Source of the DNA: Bacteroidia bacterium
GTDB lineage: Bacteria; Bacteroidota; Bacteroidia; Bacteroidales; Azobacteroidaceae
Length of the DNA: 11,748 nt
Direction: 5' to 3'
Assembly: GCA_025996895.1 (NCBI GenBank)
Contig: BNTW01000084.1
Location: forward strand, 1-11,748
Shown: positions 7,390 to 11,748 of the stretch, in pieces
Position numbering within the stretch: the first letter of the stretch is position 1
Layout of the letters: every line of letters starts with the position of its first letter
Notes under the pieces: generated by a model
Databases searched by the model: none
Told to the model about the DNA's origin: nothing
What the model saw: only the letters and a program-made list of their open reading frames with translations
Translations under genes and position numbers: made by a program

Positions 7390-10300
7390 CTTGATTCGTA
7401 ATTTGTAATTCGTAATTTGTAATTGAATGTTCCCTCCACCAGCATTGCAGCACCGGCACAACAAACATGGTCATTGATTGTATCAACATGCCGCCGAAAG
7501 TCGGAATGGCCATTGGAATCATAATATCCGCGCCTTTTCCGGTCGAAGTCAGCACAGGCAGAAGTGCGATGAGCGTGGTCGCCGTCGTCATGGCAGCAGG
7601 ACGAACGCGCTTCAATCCGGCTTTAACCACCGTTTCGCGGATTTCGTGTTTTGTCTGCGGATTCCGTTCGACAAACAAATCGTGTATATACGTTCCCATC
7701 AGCACACCGTCGTTGGTGGCAATGCCGAACAACGCAATAAAACCGACCCAAACGGCGATACTCAAATTGATGGGGTGCATGTGGAACAAGTCGCGCACAT
7801 TTTCCTCGCCGATACTGAAATTCATAAACCACGACTGACCATACAACCACAGCAAAATAAATCCGCCGGCAAAAGCCACAAACACGCCTGAAAAATGTAT
7901 GAATGAAGCGGTTACGGTACGGAATTGGAAATACAAAACCAGCAAAATCGCCAGCAAACAAAGCGGAATAACAATCAGCAAACGATTTGCTGCACGCTGT
8001 TGTTGTTCATAATTGCCGGCAAATTTGTAGGATACACCGGCCGGAAGTTGTATTTCACCCGAAGTGATTTTTTCCTTCAACAACCGGTCGGCCTCATGCA
8101 CCACATCGACTTCGGCTTTGCCCGCTTGCTTGTCAAAAATCACATAACCGGTCAGAAATGTGTTTTCACTCTGTATCATTTGCGCGCCTCTGGTATATTC
8201 GACGCCGGCCACATCACCGAGCGGAATTTGTGCGCCGGTCGCTGTCGGAATTAAAATTTTCGACAAGGCTTCGGGGTCGTTGCGCAACTCGCGTGGATAA
8301 CGCAAGCGAACAGGAAAACGTTCGCGTCCTTCAACCGTAGTCGTCAGTGTCATACCACCGACAGCCGCTTCAATCACTTCCTGCAAATCGGCGACTGTAA
8401 TACCGTAACGCGCCATGTTCCGGCGATTCAACTTGATTTCGATATACGGCGCACCCACCGCTCGATCGTAAAAAACAGTCGAAGGTAAAACAGAAGGCAC
8501 GTCTTTCAACGCCGTTTCAAGTGTTTTTCCCGCTTCTTCGATTGTTTCCAAATCCGGTCCCGAAATTTTCAATCCCATCGGCGCACGCAAACCGGTCGAA
8601 AGCATCACCAATCGCGCTTCAATCGGTTGCAGTTTGGGTGCAGAAGTCAATCCGGGCAAATGCGACACATTGACGATTTCTTGCCAAATGTCGTCTTTGT
8701 TGCGAATGTGGTCGCGCCATTGACGGACACGTCCACTGTCGGTTTCAACATATTCAGGTTTGATAATAATCGTATTTTCAAACATTTGCGCGGGCGCGGG
8801 GTCGAGCGCGGAATTGACACGTCCCCATTTGCCGACCGTAACTTCCACTTCGGGAATGGCACTGATCCGTTTATCCACTGTTTCAATCAGTTGCAAGTTT
8901 TGTTCGATACCGGTATGCGGCATACTCGTCGGCATCAGCAAAAAAGAGCCTTCATCGAGCGAGGGCATAAATTCTTCGCCCATTCCCCGCCAAATCCATA
9001 CACCGAGAATTAATGTAACCACCGGTATCAGCATAAATTTCCAGCGGTTGGCCAAACACCAGCGTAAAATTCGCTCATAAAAAACAACCAGCGACCATAA
9101 AATTGCCAAAATAATACCGATGGACAAAACAACAAACACAAAATTCACAGGGAAACCGGCCCCTTCGCCCACAGGCAGCCAATGCGCAGTGAGGTAAATA
9201 ACGGCAACAACTAAAACAATAAGATTGATTGTCATGGCGGGCTTGACACGCGGAATGACAAGCCATTTCGGCCGCTTAATTGACATCACCCAATACGCAA
9301 TCGTGGGCAACAGTGCGAAACCGAGCAGAAAGGCCGAAAGTAGTGCAAAAGTTTTAGTGTATGCCAACGGCTTAAACAATTTGCCTTCCTGCGCCTGCAT
9401 AGCAAATACCGGCAGGAAACTGATAATTGTTGTCAGCATACCGGTACTCAACGCGCCTGAAACTTCTTTTGTACTTTTATAAATAATATCAATCAACGCA
9501 TTCTGCTTGACTTTTTTTAATTCGTAATTCTTCAATACGTTCTCGACTATCACCACCCCGACATCGACCATTACGCCGATAGCGATTGCAATGCCCGACA
9601 GCGCGACGATATTCGCCTCGATACCGGTATATTTCATGATAATGAAAGTTGCCAAAACAGCAATCGGCAGCAAACTCGAAATAATCGCCGAAGCCCGAAG
9701 GTTGAAAATCAGTACAATCACCACAATAATACAAATCAGGATTTCGTGCATGAGAGCTGTTTCAAGCGTTCCGATGGTTTCCTTAATCAGTCCCGAACGG
9801 TCGTAAAACGGCACAATTGTAACCTTCGAAACCGTACCGTCGGCCAGCGTTTTTTGCGGAAGTCCCGCCGACATTTCCTCTATCTTGGTTTTAACATGGT
9901 TGATCACTTCCATCGGATTGGAACCATAGCGGGCAACCACTACACCGCCGACAGCTTCTACGCCTTCTTTGTCCAATCCGCCGCGACGGGTTGCCGGCCC
10001 GAAATTAACCACAGCCACATCCTTGATCCGCACCGGAACGCCTTCGCGAACGGTAATGACCGCTTCTTCCAAATCAGACAGGTTTTTGATGTAGCCCAAT
10101 CCGCGCACCAAATATTCAACTTTGTTCAGTTCGATGGTTTCCGCGCCGATGTCGAGATTGCTTTTCTGTACGGCGTTCATCACGTCCATCACTGAAACCT
10201 TGTAGGCTTTCATCGCATCGGGATTGATTTCTACCTGATATTCTTTCACAAAACCGCCAACAGATGCGACCTCCGATACACCTTCGGCTGCCGAAAGTGA

Positions 10301-10855
10301 ATATTTGACGTAAAAATCTTGAATGGTACGCAATTCATCGGGGTTCCAGCCGCCTGTGGGCTTGCCTGTTTCGGGATTTCTCCCTTCCAAAGTATACCAA
10401 AAAACCTGTCCGAGTGCGGTGGCATCAGGCCCCAAAGCGGGCTGAACGCCTTGAGGCAATGTTCCCGCAGGCAGAGAGTTCAGTTTTTCTAATATCCGCG
10501 ACCGGCTCCAATAAAATTCTACATTATCGTCGAAAATAATATAGATAAACGACATGCCGAACATCGACGAGCTGCGGATCGTTTTCACACCCGGAATGCC
10601 AAGCAGGGAAGTCGTCAGCGGATAAGTGATTTGTTCCTGAATGTCTTTCGGCGAACGTCCCATCCATTCGGTCGCGACAATCTGCTGATTTTCGCCGATA
10701 TCGGGAATAGCATCGACCGGAACAGGGTCGGACGGCAACAGGCCTTTGTGCCAGTCGAAAGGAGCGACAGCGATGCCCCAGACAACGATAATAATGAGTA
10801 ATAATGCGGCTATCAGCCTGTTTTCAAGAAAATATTTGATTATTCTATTCAACAT
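7379..10855 (-). CDS. cusA: CusA-type heavy-metal RND efflux pump, predicted Cu(I)/Ag(I)
   Basis: This is the proton-driven inner-membrane pump, 1158 residues (E. coli CusA is about 1047). Familiar signatures are APFDWHKGLLPSDPVPVDAIPDIGENQ near the N-terminus, GIAIAIGVMVD with Asp431 and VENV with Glu438 in TM4 (equivalent to the proton-relay Asp405 and the nearby Glu of E. coli CusA), and GLKRVRPAAMTTA near 1080. The three methionines forming the E. coli Cu(I)/Ag(I) site (Met573, Met623, Met672) align with Met641 (LLMPTSMP), Met691 (PAQMFENT) and Met751 (LVMLSTG), so monovalent metal is more likely than Zn/Co/Cd. About 40-65 extra residues between TM6 and TM7 (~526-600) contain two added hydrophobic segments, and a REP-like palindrome lies in their coding sequence. 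The last ~15 residues are encoded by a heptamer array. The stop overlaps the cusC start (ATGAAAGCTAA). Confidence 0.95.
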   Translation of the reverse strand: MLNRIIKYFLENRLIAALLLIIIVVWGIAVAPFDWHKGLLPSDPVPVDAIPDIGENQQIVATEWMGRSPKDIQEQITYPLTTSLLGIPGVKTIRSSSMFGMSFIYIIFDDNVEFYWSRSRILEKLNSLPAGTLPQGVQPALGPDATALGQVFWYTLEGRNPETGKPTGGWNPDELRTIQDFYVKYSLSAAEGVSEVASVGGFVKEYQVEINPDAMKAYKVSVMDVMNAVQKSNLDIGAETIELNKVEYLVRGLGYIKNLSDLEEAVITVREGVPVRIKDVAVVNFGPATRRGGLDKEGVEAVGGVVVARYGSNPMEVINHVKTKIEEMSAGLPQKTLADGTVSKVTIVPFYDRSGLIKETIGTLETALMHEILICIIVVIVLIFNLRASAIISSLLPIAVLATFIIMKYTGIEANIVALSGIAIAIGVMVDVGVVIVENVLKNYELKKVKQNALIDIIYKSTKEVSGALSTGMLTTIISFLPVFAMQAQEGKLFKPLAYTKTFALLSAFLLGFALLPTIAYWVMSIKRPKWLVIPRVKPAMTINLIVLVVAVIYLTAHWLPVGEGAGFPVNFVFVVLSIGIILAILWSLVVFYERILRWCLANRWKFMLIPVVTLILGVWIWRGMGEEFMPSLDEGSFLLMPTSMPHTGIEQNLQLIETVDKRISAIPEVEVTVGKWGRVNSALDPAPAQMFENTIIIKPEYVETDSGRVRQWRDHIRNKDDIWQEIVNVSHLPGLTSAPKLQPIEARLVMLSTGLRAPMGLKISGPDLETIEEAGKTLETALKDVPSVLPSTVFYDRAVGAPYIEIKLNRRNMARYGITVADLQEVIEAAVGGMTLTTTVEGRERFPVRLRYPRELRNDPEALSKILIPTATGAQIPLGDVAGVEYTRGAQMIQSENTFLTGYVIFDKQAGKAEVDVVHEADRLLKEKITSGEIQLPAGVSYKFAGNYEQQQRAANRLLIVIPLCLLAILLVLYFQFRTVTASFIHFSGVFVAFAGGFILLWLYGQSWFMNFSIGEENVRDLFHMHPINLSIAVWVGFIALFGIATNDGVLMGTYIHDLFVERNPQTKHEIRETVVKAGLKRVRPAAMTTATTLIALLPVLTSTGKGADIMIPMAIPTFGGMLIQSMTMFVVPVLQCWWREHSITNYELQITNQDES
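7393..7426. repeat. TAATTCG/TAATTTG heptanucleotide array encoding the CusA C-terminal tail
   Basis: After a partial unit GATTCG (7393-7398) come TAATTTG, TAATTCG, TAATTTG and TAATTGA (7399-7426). It is the same family as 4674-4708. On the minus strand it encodes SITNYELQITNQ, just past the point where an RND metal pump would normally end. The cusA stop and the overlapping cusC start fall immediately downstream. Confidence 0.88.
9230..9260. repeat. REP-like palindrome embedded in the cusA reading frame
   Basis: The 31-base segment has perfect 6-base ends (TGTCAT at 9230-9235, ATGACA at 9255-9260) around a GC-rich core that includes GGCGGGCTTGACACGCGG. It resembles the widespread short palindromic repeat type built as TGTCATTGCGGG-CTTGAC-CCGCAATGACA. 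On the minus strand it is translated as LVIPRVKPAMT (CusA residues 532-542), at the start of the extra segment between TM6 and TM7. A related copy is intergenic at 10921-10953, where the translated plus strand also reads VKPAMT. Repeat origin is inferred from this resemblance, since the two copies differ by a 2-base spacing and several substitutions. Confidence 0.5.
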
Positions 10856-10920
10856 AAAAATTTGATTTTAATCTATTTATTAAAAAATGCCTTTCACGAA
10901 AGAAAGCACAGAGCAATTAT

Positions 10921-10953
10921 CCGGAGATTGCAGGTTAAACCCGCAATGACAGG
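10921..10953. repeat. REP-like palindromic hairpin between the HYC gene and cusA
   Basis: Arms ATTGCAGGT (10927-10935) and ACCCGCAAT (10939-10947) pair over 9 positions around a 3-base loop, flanked by GGAG and GACAGG. The single imperfect pair would be a G-U wobble in RNA made in the operon (minus) direction. The sequence is the GCGGGTxxAxCCCGCAATGAC type of dispersed intergenic palindrome common in many bacteria. No U-run follows it on either strand, so it is not an intrinsic terminator. In the operon mRNA it could act as a stability or processing element between the small cysteine protein and the pump. Confidence 0.7.
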
Positions 10954-10963
10954 ACATTTAAAA

Positions 10964-11374
10964 TCAAATTCTGAAAATACAAATGAAAATAAGCCGTTCG
11001 ATACCGGATTTTATAAGCCCGCGCGGAGGCGGAAAAACACGTTGAAAAGGGGTTGTATTAAATACATTATTCAATCCCCATTCGGGACAAGAAACGAATG
11101 CCACTGAATGAAAATCTTTCGGACTTCCAATTGTAATTTGTTGATTAGCAGAATAATCGTCCGTACTGATTTTTAAATATTGATTGGAACAGCACGATTT
11201 TTTTTGTAATGTATTTTCGCCGCTGTGCGATTTTTCTTTACAGCAGGAAACTTTTTGAAACTCAACTATCCCGATGGAATGCAACTCTTTTCCGCAATAA
11301 TGAAAAGCCAATGTCGCGTGCGTCGAAGCAAGCAACAGCATAAATGTAAGAAACAGAGCGACAATCCTCTTCAT
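10964..11374 (-). CDS. HYC_CC_PP-family small periplasmic cysteine-rich protein, first gene of the copper efflux operon
   Basis: The protein has 136 residues. Residues 1-23 are a signal peptide (MKRIVALFLTFMLLLASTHA then TLA), so it is exported. The mature chain begins FHYCGKE, which supplies the HYC motif (25-27). CC pairs follow at 44-45 and 61-62, a lone Cys at 96, PPPRG at 115-119, and the family-typical C-terminus ICIFRI. This pattern (HYC, CC, PP, C-terminal ICVFRI-like end) is that of the Bacteroidota HYC_CC_PP family, which is usually found just ahead of CusA-type pumps. No biochemical function is established that I know of. The Cys/His set and the neighbourhood suggest periplasmic copper or silver binding, as inference. 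It lies 108 bases upstream of cusA with a REP-like hairpin between; a plausible promoter box lies about 50 bases upstream. Confidence 0.85.
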   Translation of the reverse strand: MKRIVALFLTFMLLLASTHATLAFHYCGKELHSIGIVEFQKVSCCKEKSHSGENTLQKKSCCSNQYLKISTDDYSANQQITIGSPKDFHSVAFVSCPEWGLNNVFNTTPFQRVFPPPRGLIKSGIERLIFICIFRI

Positions 11375-11424
11375 TATTCAAGCGTGAATTTGACGACAAA
11401 GTTCGGAAAAATCTATGAGATATG

Positions 11425-11432
11425 CAAAACTA
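11425..11432 (-). promoter_or_regulatory. Possible -7 promoter box for the copper efflux operon
   Basis: On the minus strand 11432-11425 reads TAGTTTTG, matching the Bacteroidota TAnnTTTG -7 consensus. It would place the transcript start near 11420 and give a leader of about 45 bases before the ATG at 11374. I see no TTTG-like -33 element at the right spacing, so support is from one box only. A small inverted repeat (ATTCA-AGCG-TGAAT, 11376-11389) directly abuts the start codon in this leader. No recognisable CueR or CusR operator is evident. Confidence 0.35.
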
Positions 11433-11482
11433 ATTAAAAATTCGTCCGGATTGCTTCGCCGTAAACCAAATTCAGGCAATCT

Positions 11483-11725
11483 TCACGCGCGCCGTTTCCG
11501 GCTAAATTTCGCGACACTGTAAATACCTGCGAGGACCATCAGGACAAGGGCACCGTCGCTTATCGGCGTGGGGTCGGTACCCGGATCGCCAATGTTCTTC
11601 ACCCACTCCGACGGTATGAATGTTTCCCTGTCCGGTAGCCAGCTGCCCGGATAACCGGGGAAATCAGCCGCCAACGCGACGGCTGAAAAAATCAATGCGA
11701 TTGCTAATAATTTTACCTTTTTCAT
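11483..11725 (-). CDS. 80-residue secreted peptide with a tripartite C-terminal anchor-like tail
   Basis: I do not recognise a named family. Residues 1-20 form a clear signal peptide (MKKVKLLAIALIFSAVALAA). The mature segment of about 30 residues is rich in Pro, Gly, Trp and acidic residues (DFPGYPGSWLPDRETFIPSE). The tail has three parts: PTPISDG (52-58), a hydrophobic stretch ALVLMVLAGIYSVA (59-72) and a basic end KFSRKRRA (73-80). That short motif plus transmembrane segment plus basic cluster resembles C-terminal sorting signals of the PEP-CTERM or LPXTG kind, and similar P-x-x-DG tails occur in small Bacteroidales exported proteins. It could equally be a simple membrane anchor. The ATG is preceded by an A-rich stretch with no Shine-Dalgarno. 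It lies 108 bases upstream of the HYC gene on the same strand and may or may not share its transcript. Confidence 0.7.
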   Translation of the reverse strand: MKKVKLLAIALIFSAVALAADFPGYPGSWLPDRETFIPSEWVKNIGDPGTDPTPISDGALVLMVLAGIYSVAKFSRKRRA

Positions 11726-11748
11726 CTTTTTTGTCTTTTTATTTATTA

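Noticed and set aside
7390..7464. N-terminal extension of the outer-membrane channel from an ATG at 7464
   Set aside because: It would place 25 residues, partly repeat-encoded, ahead of a complete signal peptide and lies entirely within cusA. The ATG at 7389 is preferred.
9518..9531. Possible further heptamer copy in cusA (TAATTCG TAATTCT, encoding NYEL after VENVLK)
   Set aside because: Only two units match, and an N-x-E-type sequence at this place is normal for the helix end after TM4, so chance is a sufficient explanation.
10883..10907. Hairpin plus U-run between the HYC gene and cusA on the minus strand, as terminator or attenuator
   Set aside because: The stem is only 4-5 pairs (CTTT/AAAG, or GCTTT/AAGGC with a wobble) although six Ts follow closely. 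It is too weak to call, and the two genes are expected to be co-transcribed.
11436..11481. Terminator for the 80-residue peptide gene (GATTGC/GCAATC stem followed by a T5 run on the minus strand)
   Set aside because: The stem is 6 pairs with a loop of about 20 bases, and the T-run lies about 8 bases beyond it. This does not meet the usual pattern.

Overview
The window looks like a piece of a Bacteroidota chromosome, most likely order Bacteroidales. The evidence is a type IX secretion (T9SS) C-terminal sorting signal, a Bacteroidota-only HU-CCDC81/SPOR protein, a TAnnTTTG-type promoter box, an almost complete lack of Shine-Dalgarno sequences, a two-subunit KorAB 2-oxoglutarate:ferredoxin oxidoreductase, and an HYC_CC_PP-type small protein ahead of a copper efflux operon. 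Genus is not resolvable from the sequence. Nothing indicates a phage, plasmid, transposase or CRISPR array.

Layout. On the left edge (1-235, minus) is the 5' part of a small secreted T9SS cargo protein with an RHS/YD-like motif; it runs out of the window. A 286-base AT-rich spacer leads to a plus-strand operon: an envelope SPOR-domain protein (522-1493, probably GTG-started and possibly leaderless), korA (1509-3356) and korB (3429-4427). KorAB oxidises 2-oxoglutarate to succinyl-CoA with ferredoxin as acceptor, or runs in reverse. korB ends 3 bases from the end of a converging minus-strand operon. Read 5' to 3', that operon is an HYC_CC_PP-like cysteine protein (11374-10964), the CusA-type RND pump (10855-7379), a TolC-like outer-membrane channel (7389-5941) and a CusB-type periplasmic adaptor with an extra C-terminal HMA metal-binding domain (5954-4431). 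The last three genes overlap by 11 and 14 bases. An 80-residue secreted or anchored peptide (11725-11483) lies upstream.

Together the minus-strand genes describe a tripartite Cu(I)/Ag(I) exporter. CusA keeps the three methionines of the E. coli substrate site. CusB has an N-terminal Cys/His/Met metal-binding domain and a C-terminal CxxC HMA domain. The outer-membrane channel carries two Met-rich stretches. There is no separate CusF chaperone and no regulator in the window.

The most unusual layer is not a gene. Short tandem arrays with a strict 7-base period occur at five places, in three sequence families (GAGAATT/TCTCAAC, TAATTCG/TAATTTG, AGTGAAT). They sit at gene junctions or inside genes and are translated: they form the linker joining CusB to its HMA domain, the C-terminal tail of CusA, most of the hydrophobic core of the channel's signal peptide, a piece of the channel's Met-rich loop, and the korA stop codon plus korB leader. 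A separate palindromic REP-like element has one copy upstream of cusA and a likely second copy inside the cusA reading frame. Repeat invasion of coding sequence that has been tolerated or put to use is the main thing here worth following up.
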